DNA of 64,000 nucleotides from positions 22,622 to 86,621 of the forward strand of contig DATFQX010000443.1 in assembly GCA_035263865.1 (NCBI GenBank), in the 5' to 3' direction. Position 1 is the stretch's first letter; each line of letters opens with the position of its first letter. The DNA is from VAZQ01 sp035263865. Lineage in GTDB: Bacteria; Pseudomonadota; Alphaproteobacteria; Rhizobiales; Xanthobacteraceae. Under the pieces are notes generated by a model. The model saw nothing but the letters and a program-made list of their open reading frames with translations, was not told where the DNA came from and ran no database searches. The position numbers and the translations under genes were made by a program. Shown in pieces: positions 50,094-59,189 of the stretch.

Positions 50094-51341
50094 ATGCGCC
50101 CGTGGACGCTTCCCATTCTTGGTGCCGTCGCTTTATCGCTCGCCGTTCCTTCGACTGCGGACGCCCGGCTGAGATTTGGTCCGGGCGCCGTGCTGGGCGC
50201 GGTGGCAGGCGCGATGTTCGGCGGGTTTCGTCATTCGGGAAGGCATCACCGGCACAGCACAACGCATGCATCCATGAGCCGCCGCAGTGCTGCGCGCTGG
50301 GCGCGGCATCCTGCGCCGGCCGCCGCGCAAAGGCCGGCAAGCGCGCCCCAAGCCGCAACCAACATGCCCAAATCGCAGCCCAATGCGCCGGCCGAGCCTC
50401 CTCGCGCGAGTGCCGCAGCGCTATTTTGGCCTGAAGCCGCCGCTGATCTTGCTGATTACGTGTTGTTTGCCGATGGCAACGACCGGTTCTGGACCTACGG
50501 GTATGACACGATCATAGCTACGGCGTTCGCGGGCCCAGACGGCGAGGACCAACGAGGTATCCGCGGTCGGCCCCCTGCCGGTCGGGCGACCGATGGGGCG
50601 AAGGCCCCGATCGGGCCGGCCGAGCTTTGCGGCGCCACTTCGGCGAACGCCGACGCGCTGATCGACCGGATCGAGCAAGCCGTCGGGCCGAACGCATCGC
50701 AGCGCGGCGCACTCGAACAGCTGCGCCGCGCCCTGGCACAAGCAGTCGAACGGATCACGACCACGTGCCCCACCGATATCCCCGCGAACCTCGCGGAGCG
50801 GCTCAACGCAATCCAAAGTCGCATCTGGGCGATGCACGATGCGTTGCTTAGCATTCGCCTGCCGCTCGAGACGTTCTACAACTCACTGAACGATGAACAG
50901 CGGCAGCGGTTGCGGCAAGCGGAGCCGCAGATCGGGCAGCGTGCAGCCGATGCTACCAACGGCCGCGGCCACACTGCCGCCGAGGGGCGCACGCCGACAT
51001 GCACCGAGCCGGGAGCAGGGAGCGCCGATTGGATCATGCGCGCAATCGAGCGCGCCGCACCACCGGATGAGCAGCAGCGCGCCGGCCTCGAAACGTTTCG
51101 GCTGAGATCGTCCGCCATGGCGCAGCTTATCGCAGCTTCCTGCCCGACCAATCCGCGCCTCGATGCGATGGGCCGATTCGCGGCTGCAGCAGATCGCCTG
51201 GATGTCATGCTGTTCGCAGTGATGAGCATGAGCCCGATGCTGCAACATTTCTATGATTCGCTGGACGCCAAGCAGAAGGCGAGCCTCAGCCGGGCGCTGG
51301 GCCAGGCCAGGCGCTCGGGCACGGGCGGGCCGCGCTCTTGA
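50094..51341 (+). CDS. Spy/CpxP-like periplasmic protein with two LTxxQ-type repeats
   Basis: A 415-residue exported protein. Signal peptide MRPWTLPILGAVALSLAVPS (cleavage near ADA) is followed by a glycine/His-rich segment with HSGRHHRHSTTHAS and a Pro/Ala linker. Two similar helical repeats lie at about 180-285 and 300-400. Each has a cysteine pair, a block beginning L..R..A, and a tail of the form FYDSLDAKQKASL or FYNSLNDEQRQRL. This is the Spy/CpxP arrangement of periplasmic chaperone-like proteins, duplicated. Function unproven; metal or envelope stress is plausible from the His-rich segment. Confidence 0.75.
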   Translation: MRPWTLPILGAVALSLAVPSTADARLRFGPGAVLGAVAGAMFGGFRHSGRHHRHSTTHASMSRRSAARWARHPAPAAAQRPASAPQAATNMPKSQPNAPAEPPRASAAALFWPEAAADLADYVLFADGNDRFWTYGYDTIIATAFAGPDGEDQRGIRGRPPAGRATDGAKAPIGPAELCGATSANADALIDRIEQAVGPNASQRGALEQLRRALAQAVERITTTCPTDIPANLAERLNAIQSRIWAMHDALLSIRLPLETFYNSLNDEQRQRLRQAEPQIGQRAADATNGRGHTAAEGRTPTCTEPGAGSADWIMRAIERAAPPDEQQRAGLETFRLRSSAMAQLIAASCPTNPRLDAMGRFAAAADRLDVMLFAVMSMSPMLQHFYDSLDAKQKASLSRALGQARRSGTGGPRS

Positions 51342-51421
51342 GGCCGAGCGCAGCAGTTAACGAAAGCTTCGCGTGACGTTCGCCGAGATACGTGAAGCCT
51401 TGATCCGTGCAGTAGCCGCCA

Positions 51422-52681
51422 TTATGGGCTTGCGATGCCCATGGCCTGTTCGAAGGCCTGCCGCACCTCAGGTGGTTGGCCGTAGCAGTGCCGAAACGCC
51501 TTGAGGCGCGCTTTCAGCAACGGATATTTGTCGTACTCCCCCAACGGGATGCCTTCCACGCTCTCCTTTTTCTGGAAGTAAGGCAGCTCCACGCTCTCGG
51601 CGACCGCCGCATTGCGGATGATGGCCTTCGGATCGCGCCCTTGCGCCATAGCCTCGAGATCCTCGAACAGGCGCTTGCGGATCATCACGATTCCTAGATC
51701 GCTGGGGCCGATGTTCTCCTTGGTGCGGTCGGCGATGCGGCCCTGCCCCACCCAGGCGACGATGTCCTGGTTGATCACGTGGCTCGTGATCCAGCGGCCC
51801 TGCTCGTCCTTGATCGGGCTCACCCAGGTCGGCACGCTTTCCTGCACGTAGGGCTCGCGCCCCTTTGGCACGCGCATGAAGAACCAGGCGACGCTGAACG
51901 TGTTCTCGTCATCCACCGGCACGCGCCATTCGAAATGATTGCCAAGATAGAACCCGTTCGGCCATAGCGCGACGCGGCCAACCGTCCAATACGGATTCTG
52001 CTCATCGGAATCCTCGCGCACCCGCTTGTAGATGAATCCGTACTCGAATTCCTCGAACTTGAGCTTGAGGTGCTTGCTGGCGTACGGGGCCGCCCTGCCG
52101 GAAAGCCGCAAACTCCAGTTGTCGTGCATCCACTCGAAGTGCACGGGGTCGCAGGAGTTCTCTTGGCACTGAAACCAATTGCAGGGAATGTCAGAGAGCA
52201 CAATTTCGCGAAAGCCGTTTTCCCAGTTAAACGGCTCCCACACGGGCAGCTCTGGCGCCGGCTGTGGCCCCATATAGGTCCACAATAGCCCCGCGCATTC
52301 CTTCACCGGATAGGCGATGGTCGAGCAACGCTCCTTCGCCCGCGAGCGCGGATTAGCCAGGTCGTCGTACGGCTGCTCGATGCAGCGCCCGCTCTCGTCC
52401 ATCAGCCAGCCGTGGTAATTGCAGCGGATGCCTCGGTCTTCGACGAAGCCATACGAGAGATCGGCACGGCGATGAGGACAATGGCGGTCGAGGAGGCCGA
52501 AACGTCCGCCCTGATCCTTATAGAGGACGAGATCTTCGCCCATCAGGCGGATTGGCTTGATGGGGTTCTTTTGGAGTTCGCTCGCGCCGCCGATCGGCAT
52601 CCAATAGCGGCGCAGAAGCTCGCCCATTGGCGTTTTTGGGCCGACTTGGGTCAGAAGGCGGTTTTTCTCGGCGCTCAGCAC
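51422..52681 (-). CDS. Rieske [2Fe-2S] ring-hydroxylating oxygenase, second copy
   Basis: A 419-residue oxygenase of the phthalate 4,5-dioxygenase type. Rieske ligands are C68 and H70 (CPHRRAD) and C87 and H90 (CNYHGW). The iron site is CDPVHFEWMHDNW, with D178, H181 and H186. The start is a GTG at 52681 with GCGAGG upstream; the frame opens 51 codons earlier without support. LTQVGPKTPMGELLRRYW matches the other copy's N-terminus (LTQTGAGTPMGQLFRAYW), so they are relatives, but the rest differs. It lies 79 nt after a CnbZ-like gene, so the two may be co-transcribed. Substrate unknown. Confidence 0.88.
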   Translation of the reverse strand: MLSAEKNRLLTQVGPKTPMGELLRRYWMPIGGASELQKNPIKPIRLMGEDLVLYKDQGGRFGLLDRHCPHRRADLSYGFVEDRGIRCNYHGWLMDESGRCIEQPYDDLANPRSRAKERCSTIAYPVKECAGLLWTYMGPQPAPELPVWEPFNWENGFREIVLSDIPCNWFQCQENSCDPVHFEWMHDNWSLRLSGRAAPYASKHLKLKFEEFEYGFIYKRVREDSDEQNPYWTVGRVALWPNGFYLGNHFEWRVPVDDENTFSVAWFFMRVPKGREPYVQESVPTWVSPIKDEQGRWITSHVINQDIVAWVGQGRIADRTKENIGPSDLGIVMIRKRLFEDLEAMAQGRDPKAIIRNAAVAESVELPYFQKKESVEGIPLGEYDKYPLLKARLKAFRHCYGQPPEVRQAFEQAMGIASP

Positions 52682-52760
52682 ACTGACCTCGCTGCGATTT
52701 TGCCGATTGTTTATTGGAATTTCCGCAGACCGCAATGGCGGACGACATCTGGCGAGGATC

Positions 52761-53510
52761 TCACACCACTGTCTCCCGGGCGACCGCGCGGCAATCCATC
52801 TCGTATTCGAGCCCTTGCACCGGTGGCCGCGCATAATGCCAGGTCAGCCCCGCGTGCGCCGCCCCGCGCCGCACGATCTCGTCCGCGAGAAATGAATAGA
52901 GATCGTGCACCGTGTAGACCTGCGTCGCCGTGGTATCCGCCCAACCAAGGCCGAACACCGCGAGCCGGCGCTCGAGCTCGCCCAGGACATAGCGCGCTTT
53001 TTCCCGCATCGCCTCGGCGCTGGTCTCGCCATATCGAACAGTGCGCTCGCTGTAGCTTGCACCTCCCTCTCTCGCCTCGGCGCTCCCTGCGATCACGAAG
53101 CTCGGCGCGGCATCCCTCGCCTGGACCGTGAATGAAAAGGCGTGGAACGACGGCTCCGGCGTCGGATCGATCTGCGGACATACGCTGCTGCGCGCAACCG
53201 GATTGACCTTGCCGTCGAACAAACCCCACTTCTGCAGTGTGACGACGTAGACTTCGTTGAAGGCGCGAAAGCCCTGCTCGGTGAACGGAGCCGGCGAGCG
53301 CAACTCGCAGGCGCAGAACGACGTCAGCGGCCGGCCGGCCTCGGTGATCAGCCGCTCGATCCGCTCGAAACCCTGCTTCAGCGGCACTGGGCGGTGGAAT
53401 CGCACGCGCTCGATAGCGTGACCCGAAAGCGCCGCCGCCCCGCCCGAAAACTGAAAGACACTTGGCAGAAAGCGATAGCCCCCTGCGGAAAAATTGACTG
53501 CACCGGCCAT
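52761..53510 (-). CDS. CnbZ-like (2-amino-5-chloromuconate deaminase type) protein, tentative
   Basis: A 249-residue soluble protein without a signal peptide. The combination LITEAGRPLTSFCACELRSP, APFTEQGFRAFNEVYV, PVARSSVCPQIDPTPEPSFH and VYTVHDLYSFLADEIVRRG resembles the family containing CnbZ, a deaminase of aminomuconate intermediates in nitro- and chloro-aromatic breakdown. It is upstream of a Rieske oxygenase gene and probably in the same transcript. Identification is from remembered family appearance, with no catalytic residue confirmed. RidA-like domain proteins are an alternative. Confidence 0.5.
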   Translation of the reverse strand: MAGAVNFSAGGYRFLPSVFQFSGGAAALSGHAIERVRFHRPVPLKQGFERIERLITEAGRPLTSFCACELRSPAPFTEQGFRAFNEVYVVTLQKWGLFDGKVNPVARSSVCPQIDPTPEPSFHAFSFTVQARDAAPSFVIAGSAEAREGGASYSERTVRYGETSAEAMREKARYVLGELERRLAVFGLGWADTTATQVYTVHDLYSFLADEIVRRGAAHAGLTWHYARPPVQGLEYEMDCRAVARETVV

Positions 53511-53783
53511 GGTGCTCCTCCCAAGCCTGCGTGCTTCATCATCGATGTGCTGGCAGGTTGCGGCAAGTTTGCCTGGAGCTGCGGCCGCCGATCAAGGATC
53601 TGGACCGCCGAAGGGGAAAAAGCTGGTCGGGCTGAGCTTTAGGCTTCGGGGCGCAGTCGGACATGTGCCGTCGGGCAAACCAGCCGTCAAGACCAACACC
53701 TTTTGCTTGCCGATGTCCTTGGGGCGACGGGCGGATATGCTGCGCTCCTTCTGGTCGATTGCTCGAAAATGTCGGGGTGCGGC

Positions 53784-54512
53784 ATGTCCGATCTTGGTCA
53801 GGCTCTCGTCATCGCCCTGCGGCTTATCGGGACGTTTGATCCCGAGCTCGTTGGCATTGTCGCGCTGTCGCTTCGGGTCAGTCTCTCGGCAACCGCCATC
53901 GCGTTTCTCATCGGCGCCCCGGCCGGCGCGTTCCTCGCGATTACGCGCTTTCACGGCCGAACTGCCGCCATCGTCCTCGCCAATGCGCTTCTCGGTCTAC
54001 CGCCGGTCGTGATGGGTCTCATCGTCTACCTGCTGCTGTCCCGATCGGGGCCGCTCGGTGGGCTGGGCCTGTTGTTCACGCCGACCGCGATGATCATCGC
54101 GCAGGCATGCCTTGCGATGCCGATCGTCATTGCGCTCGTGCACCGCACAAGTGAATCGCTGTGGTCGCGCTACGGCGATGTGCTGGCGGTCGACGGTGCT
54201 TCGTCCCTGCGTACGATCCGCGAGCTGTTGTTTATGGGGCGCTCCGGCCTTTTGACCGCATCGCTGGCCGCCTTCGGCCGCGCCATCGCTGAAGTCGGGG
54301 CGATCCTTATCGTCGGCGGTAATATCCGCGGAAGCACCCGGACCATGACGACAGCCATCGCGCTGGAAACGAGCAAAGGCGACCTACCGCTCGCGCTCGG
54401 CCTGGGCGTTGTCCTGATTTCGCTCAGCGTGCTCGTCGCTACTGTCGCGTTCTCCCTGGAGCGATTGACCGCGCGCGCGCCGCGGGTTCAGGGGCCCGCA
54501 GCGTTAGGATGA
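53784..54512 (+). CDS. ABC transporter permease, tungstate/molybdate type (TupB-like)
   Basis: A 242-residue permease with five or six hydrophobic spans. VSLSATAIAFLIGAPAGAF, ALLGLPPVVMGLIVYLLL and the later EVGAILIVGGNIRG are typical of the TupB/WtpB/ModB permeases for tungstate or molybdate. The conserved loop near LFMGRSGLLTASLAAFGRA contacts an ATPase. The start at MSDLGQAL is favoured; MSGCGMSD (53769) is also open. No tupA or tupC lies nearby, so it is either orphan or split. Supply of molybdenum or tungsten could serve the molybdenum hydroxylases in this window, which is inference. Confidence 0.8.
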   Translation: MSDLGQALVIALRLIGTFDPELVGIVALSLRVSLSATAIAFLIGAPAGAFLAITRFHGRTAAIVLANALLGLPPVVMGLIVYLLLSRSGPLGGLGLLFTPTAMIIAQACLAMPIVIALVHRTSESLWSRYGDVLAVDGASSLRTIRELLFMGRSGLLTASLAAFGRAIAEVGAILIVGGNIRGSTRTMTTAIALETSKGDLPLALGLGVVLISLSVLVATVAFSLERLTARAPRVQGPAALG

Positions 54513-54567
54513 TCGGCCGGCCAAGGTCAATGCCGGCGGCAGCCGCTGGCTGCAAACAGCGCATGCG

Positions 54568-55746
54568 TTAGCCAATCGCCCTAGCGATAGCGGCGACTGC
54601 AGCCTCGATCTCTTCAGCGACGTGATAGCAGCCGAAGCCGAAGCGAATCCGCTCCCCGCGCAGGTCGGTGACGATGTTGGCCCGCGCGAGCCGATCGTGG
54701 AGCTCTTGCGCCGCGGCCAGTTCGAAGGTGAGGAAATGGCCACGTCCGGCACCGGCCTCAACCGGCGTGATTAATCGGGCATTGCAGAGCGGCTGGACCT
54801 TGGCGTGCGAGAGTTCGTCGAGAAACAGCGTTTGCAGCGCCAGCACGTGCTCGTGAATCGCATCCACAGTCAGGCCAATCTCGTCCATCCAATCGAACAC
54901 TGCGGCCAAACGGTAGAGCCCGCTCGGATCGAAGGTAGCGCCCATGAATCGGCTGCCGTCCGTGCCGTACGCGATCTTTGCGCCGCCGCCGCCGCGAAGC
55001 GCACCGAACGCGGCGAACCAGCCGGTGTCGCGCGGCCGCATGGCAAAGCCTCCCGGGCAATGCATGAAGCAGATGCCCTCCCCTGCCATGGCGTATTTGT
55101 AGCCACCCGCGATATAGAAGGCACGATCGGCGCTTGCGGCTAAGACGGTCGGCAGCGCCATGAAGCCGTGATAGCCGTCAAACACGACCAGTGTTTGCGC
55201 GCCTTCGACCGCGCTAGCGATGGCGTCGAGCGATCCGGCCGCGGCGGCCGAATTGAAAAATATTTGGCTCACAAACACGAGATCGTGGCCACCGCGGCGC
55301 GCCACGGACGCAAATCGCTCGCCGAAGTCTGCAAACGGCTCAGCAGCTATGCGCTCGACGGCGACAAGATTTTCTTCCTCGAGCCGGCCGATTTGCCGCG
55401 TGAAGGAGTGGAACTCGCTGTCGCTCGTGAGAATGCGCGGTCTCGTCCCTGCCGGCAATGCCGAGAGCAAGCGTCTCACAAAATCGTGCGTGTTGGGCGC
55501 GAAGGCGATGGTCGCGGGATCCGGCAGCGCGAGCACAGCGGCGATGCCCCGCCGTACCCGCGGGATCAACTCACCAAAGATCATCTCCCATTTGTTGTCA
55601 GCGAGGCGCGCGGCATCGCTGAGCGCCCGGCAATGGGCCGCGCAGGCTGCATCCGGCCAGAAATGGTGGCTGTGCGCCGCTAGATGAATGCGGCCAGGCT
55701 GCGCGGATCGAAATTCGCGGAAATGCTCGCGCAGGTCGAGCGTCAT
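54568..55746 (-). CDS. kynU: Kynureninase-like PLP enzyme (class V aminotransferase family)
   Basis: A 392-residue fold-type I PLP enzyme. K217 in IAGGYKYAMAGEG is the Schiff-base lysine and D190 in VVFDGYHG the cofactor-contacting Asp. IHLAAHSHHFWP near the N-terminus and TGWFAAFGAL are typical of kynureninase. It cleaves kynurenine to anthranilate and alanine. Its ATG overlaps the tryptophan 2,3-dioxygenase stop by 4 nt (ATGA), strongly supporting a tryptophan-to-anthranilate pathway. Length is shorter than many KynU (~420), so another cleavage specificity is possible. A formamidase (kynB) is not seen in the window. Confidence 0.78.
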   Translation of the reverse strand: MTLDLREHFREFRSAQPGRIHLAAHSHHFWPDAACAAHCRALSDAARLADNKWEMIFGELIPRVRRGIAAVLALPDPATIAFAPNTHDFVRRLLSALPAGTRPRILTSDSEFHSFTRQIGRLEEENLVAVERIAAEPFADFGERFASVARRGGHDLVFVSQIFFNSAAAAGSLDAIASAVEGAQTLVVFDGYHGFMALPTVLAASADRAFYIAGGYKYAMAGEGICFMHCPGGFAMRPRDTGWFAAFGALRGGGGAKIAYGTDGSRFMGATFDPSGLYRLAAVFDWMDEIGLTVDAIHEHVLALQTLFLDELSHAKVQPLCNARLITPVEAGAGRGHFLTFELAAAQELHDRLARANIVTDLRGERIRFGFGCYHVAEEIEAAVAAIARAIG

Positions 55747-56834
55747 TGGCCGCTCGGTTCTGCCGCGTAACGGTAGCCCATCGCATCTTCGAGCTCACGC
55801 GGCAGCTTGGGCAGGCGCGAGCGCGGAATGAGGTAGGTCGAGAGCCGGAACAGGTCGGAGAAAACCCGATGCTTGGCCGCCGTATCGCGCAAATAGTCGT
55901 GGCCAGCGGAGCCGCCGGTACCGATCTTCACCCCAATCATTCGCTGCACCATCAGCGCATGCCGATAGCGCCAGAGCGTCAGCAATTCGTCGACGTTCAT
56001 CAACGCGGCAAGCAGGCGGAACGGCAGCTGCAGCACCGGCCGGTCGCGATAGACGATGATGAAGAGCGCGGCCTGCACCGCCGCGCGCGACATGTGCCAC
56101 GGCGAGGGCTCCGATTCCGCGGCGAAGATCGCCTGGAACTCCTCGAGCGACGCCTCGATCCGTTTGGCTTCGATCTCCCTCTGTGCTGGATCCATCGCTT
56201 GATTCGCGCGCACGCGCGCCGCGTCATCTTCGAGCATCTGCCGCACCGCTTTGCGGTATTCGCGCGAGAAATCGTAATCGGGCCGGTGCACGAAGGGCGT
56301 GCGCGAAAGCCAGCGGTCGAGCTGGTCGATCAGCTTCGGCGCGCGTTCGGCGGCGACGACCCGGGCGCGGTCGGATTTGTTCAGCATCTCGTCAAACGGT
56401 TTGCCGGCGTAATCGGAGCGAATCGCGCGCGAGAGGCCGAGCCGGATTTCGATCAATCGGAACTGCGTCGATTGAAAACCCGAAGCGGGAAACAGAAAAT
56501 CGCGGAAATCGAGAAAATCGAGCGGTGTCATCGTCTCCAGCACTTCGAGCTGCTGGATCAGAAGCTTGAGGATTTCATTGATGCGTTCGAGGCCGTGGAC
56601 GATGCGTCCAAGATACTCGTCCTCGACGATGTCGCCGCCGAAATCGGCCTGAATGCGGTCGAGCTCGTGCAGAATTTGCTTGAACCATAATTCGTAGGTC
56701 TGGTGCACGACGATGAAGAGCATTTCATCGTGCGCGGGCCGCCCCTGGCGTGCGCTCTCCGGCTGCTGGGCGGCGAGCAGTGCGGCAAGTTTTAGATAAT
56801 CGGCGTAATAGAACTCATCCTTGCGCGTGGACAT
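55743..56834 (-). CDS. kynA: Tryptophan 2,3-dioxygenase
   Basis: A 363-residue heme dioxygenase that opens the indole ring of tryptophan to N-formylkynurenine. HDEMLFIVVHQTYELWFKQI contains the conserved helix with the substrate-stacking residues and the distal His. SGFQSTQFRLIEIRLGL, and WRYRHALMVQRMIGVKIGTG near the C-terminus with the proximal heme His and the GTGGS loop, complete the family pattern. It is longer than typical bacterial enzymes (~280-300) and has an extra helical stretch, as in eukaryote-like TDOs. The following kynureninase gene overlaps by 4 nt. Confidence 0.92.
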   Translation of the reverse strand: MSTRKDEFYYADYLKLAALLAAQQPESARQGRPAHDEMLFIVVHQTYELWFKQILHELDRIQADFGGDIVEDEYLGRIVHGLERINEILKLLIQQLEVLETMTPLDFLDFRDFLFPASGFQSTQFRLIEIRLGLSRAIRSDYAGKPFDEMLNKSDRARVVAAERAPKLIDQLDRWLSRTPFVHRPDYDFSREYRKAVRQMLEDDAARVRANQAMDPAQREIEAKRIEASLEEFQAIFAAESEPSPWHMSRAAVQAALFIIVYRDRPVLQLPFRLLAALMNVDELLTLWRYRHALMVQRMIGVKIGTGGSAGHDYLRDTAAKHRVFSDLFRLSTYLIPRSRLPKLPRELEDAMGYRYAAEPSGQ

Positions 56835-56957
56835 CGCGGACCCTTTCGCGCGTACCGGACATGTCCGAAGATCGATGGCGGAGCGAGTTTACTTCCGCGA
56901 AGATCGCGACGAAAGGATAGCGTGCCACCCGCTGTCATTGCGAGAAGTATAGAGCTG

Positions 56958-57917
56958 TCAACTCTCCAGCCCGTTCGGCACGTTCTTATTTTCGCTTTGC
57001 AGCTTAATGCCTGAGTCCAGCGCCATCGTTTCCATCAGCGCTGCGAAGTCCTTTTGCAGATAGTCTTCAGGGTCGGGTTTGAGCGTCGCGGCGCCGAAAT
57101 GACCTTGCAGCACCTCGCGCGCCGCCGCCGTCACCGGCATCGGCACGTCCCATTCGCGTCCGAGCGCCAGGCCGAGATCGAGGTCCTTGCGCAGCAGCTC
57201 GGGCGTGAACGTGGTCGTCCAGTCGAGATTGACCAGCGCCGGCGATTTGTAACGGGTGAACATCGAGCCCATCACGCTGTTGTTCATGAAGGCAAGGAAC
57301 GCGTGGCGAGGAACTCCCATCTTGTTGGCAAGGAGCGTGATCTCGATCAGGTTCTCGATCACCACGCCGAGCATGACGTTGTGGGCGATCTTGCAGATGC
57401 GCGCGAGCTCGCCGTCGCCCACGTAGGAGACGCCGCGCGGGGCGATCGCCTCGAGCATCGGCACCACGATCTTGCACGCGGCCTCGTCGCCGGAGATGAC
57501 CGCGGAGAGCTTGCCCGCCTTGATGACCTTGGCGTTGCCGCTGACTGGCGCGGCGACGTAGTCGCTGCCGAGCTGTTTGAGCCGGTCGCGGATGGCAGCC
57601 GACTCCTCGACCGAAATGGTGGAGCAGTCGACGAAAATCTTCGGCAGCTTGCCGCCGTGGCCGGTAACGCTGTTCTTGCCGAAATACACTTGATCCAAAT
57701 CTTTTCCCGTCGAGACGATCGAGAACAGCACGTCGACATCCTTGAGATCCAAGAGATTGTCGACCACCTTCCCGCCCATCTTGGCGAGCGGCTCGGCCTT
57801 GGCGCGGGTGCGGTTCCAGATTGCGAGCTCGTAGCCGGCCTTGAGCAAGCGTTCGGCCATGGGCAATCCCATGCGACCCACGCCGATCCAGCCGATCTTC
57901 TGTTTGTTTGCCGCCAT
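56958..57917 (-). CDS. 3-hydroxyisobutyrate dehydrogenase-family NAD(P)-dependent oxidoreductase
   Basis: A 319-residue beta-hydroxyacid dehydrogenase. IGWIGVGRMGLPMAERLLKA is the NAD(P)-binding loop and NRTRAKAEPL the following strand with the NADP-type Arg. FVDCSTISVEESAAI is the substrate-binding motif, VAAPVSGNAKVIKAGKLSA the next, and KIAHNVMLGVV carries the catalytic Lys. It is probably soluble. The gene is separated from the kyn operon by 123 nt in the same orientation and may be independent. Substrate is uncertain (hydroxyisobutyrate, tartronate semialdehyde or glyoxylate-type compounds). Confidence 0.88.
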   Translation of the reverse strand: MAANKQKIGWIGVGRMGLPMAERLLKAGYELAIWNRTRAKAEPLAKMGGKVVDNLLDLKDVDVLFSIVSTGKDLDQVYFGKNSVTGHGGKLPKIFVDCSTISVEESAAIRDRLKQLGSDYVAAPVSGNAKVIKAGKLSAVISGDEAACKIVVPMLEAIAPRGVSYVGDGELARICKIAHNVMLGVVIENLIEITLLANKMGVPRHAFLAFMNNSVMGSMFTRYKSPALVNLDWTTTFTPELLRKDLDLGLALGREWDVPMPVTAAAREVLQGHFGAATLKPDPEDYLQKDFAALMETMALDSGIKLQSENKNVPNGLES

Positions 57918-57989
57918 TGGAACTCTCCTTGCTGGGCGCCGATCAAACTCGGCGCTCTCCTAACATATGAACCAAGCATTTGTCGTGAG

Positions 57990-58097
57990 CCGTAGGGTGG
58001 GCAAGGCGCAGCACGCGATTCCGACGCGTGGGCAAAATCGCGCCGCGCCTTGCCCACCCGCCGCTGAAGTACAGACGAGATTTTGCCCACCCTACGG
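57990..58097. repeat. REP-like inverted repeat (CCGTAGGGTGGGCAA ends)
   Basis: The 15-nt arms CCGTAGGGTGGGCAA (57990-58004) and its complement (58083-58097) are perfect. An inner pair is also inverted (GGGTGGGCAAGGCG at 57995-58008 with CGCCTTGCCCACCC at 58046-58059). The right arm overlaps the stop codon of the AbrB-family gene at 58092-58094. It looks like a dispersed repeat common in related genomes. Confidence 0.7.
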
Positions 58098-59189
58098 CGA
58101 CTCCGGCGGCTTGCCGAATACAGAATCCGCCACCCGCTGAAAAAGAACCAGCGCGGTGCGGCACCAGATCAGCACGATGATGATGCGCATGAGCTGAAAG
58201 CCGGCGATCAGCGTGGCGTCGAGTCCCAGCACCTTGCCGGTGAGCACCATCTCGGCGATGCCGGCGGGCGCCATGGCCAGCACCATGGTCGGCACCGGAT
58301 ATCCGGCGAGCCAACCCACCGCTGCAGCGAAGCAAGCCATCGATCCAGCCGCGAACAGCACGGCCACGCACGAGGCCCAGAGTAAGCTGAACAGCCGGGT
58401 GAGAAACTCAGGCCGGAACTGGGCACCGAGCGCGCTGCCGATGACGACCTGCGCTGCGATCAGCAGCACGTCGGGCATGCGGCCCTCGATCAAGCCGAGG
58501 TGGCTGGCGATGGCCGCGATAAAGAGCGGCGTCATCAGCCAGGCATTGGGCGAGCGCACGCGTGCGAGCAAGGTCGCAATCGCGCCGGATATGATGAGAA
58601 GGCCGGCGAGTGGCAGCCAAGGCACCGCCACACCGAGCAGCGGGTTTGGGCCGGCGCCGCCGACAAACGAAATCACGAGGAAGGGCGCAAAGACGACGAT
58701 GAGCGCCACCCGCGCGGTCTGGGCCACCATGATGGGCTCGAGCTGGCCGCCGTAGTAGGGGGCGATGGTCGTCGTTTCCACCACGCCGCCGGGCACGGTG
58801 GCAAAAAACGCGGTCACCCGGTCGATGCCGGAGAGCCGCATGTAGATCAATCCGCCGATGGCGCCGATGATGGTGGAGAAAAGCGCGGCGCCGATGATCA
58901 AGGGCGAGAGCGCAACAAGCTTGGCAACCACGGCGGCGGTGAACTGCAGCCCGGTCGAGGCTCCGGCCACCACCGTCCCCGCCGGCCGTCCCCAGGGAAT
59001 GAGCCGCACCGGTGCGCCGGCGAGCGACAGCGCCATGGTGGCAAACAGCGGTCCCAGCAGCCACGGCAAGGGCAGATGCACCAAGCGCGCCAAAAAACCG
59101 CCGGCGACGCCCACGGCGAGCGTTAGCGCGATTGCGAGCGCCGCGCCGAGAGGCTTCGGCATCCGCTCAAGGACGGTCGTTCCGTGCAT
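58092..59189 (-). CDS. AbrB-family membrane protein (AbrB duplication / ammonia monooxygenase-like)
   Basis: A 365-residue protein with about ten hydrophobic spans arranged as two similar halves, as in the AbrB_dup family. LPLPWLLGPLFATMAL and GGVVETTTIAPYYGG mark the first half. The second has AQVVIGSALGAQF, PAGIAEMVLTGKVLGLDATL and a final span near RIIIVLIWCRTALVLF. These proteins are of unknown or debated function, sometimes labelled regulators of AidB. The start at MHGTTVLERMPKPLG is favoured. The stop codon is inside the right arm of a REP-like repeat, so the C-terminal residues are partly repeat-derived. Confidence 0.8.
   Translation of the reverse strand: MHGTTVLERMPKPLGAALAIALTLAVGVAGGFLARLVHLPLPWLLGPLFATMALSLAGAPVRLIPWGRPAGTVVAGASTGLQFTAAVVAKLVALSPLIIGAALFSTIIGAIGGLIYMRLSGIDRVTAFFATVPGGVVETTTIAPYYGGQLEPIMVAQTARVALIVVFAPFLVISFVGGAGPNPLLGVAVPWLPLAGLLIISGAIATLLARVRSPNAWLMTPLFIAAIASHLGLIEGRMPDVLLIAAQVVIGSALGAQFRPEFLTRLFSLLWASCVAVLFAAGSMACFAAAVGWLAGYPVPTMVLAMAPAGIAEMVLTGKVLGLDATLIAGFQLMRIIIVLIWCRTALVLFQRVADSVFGKPPESP

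Noticed and set aside
53592..53954. A 120-codon minus-strand frame
   Set aside because: Largely antisense to the TupB-like permease, very charged composition, no motif.
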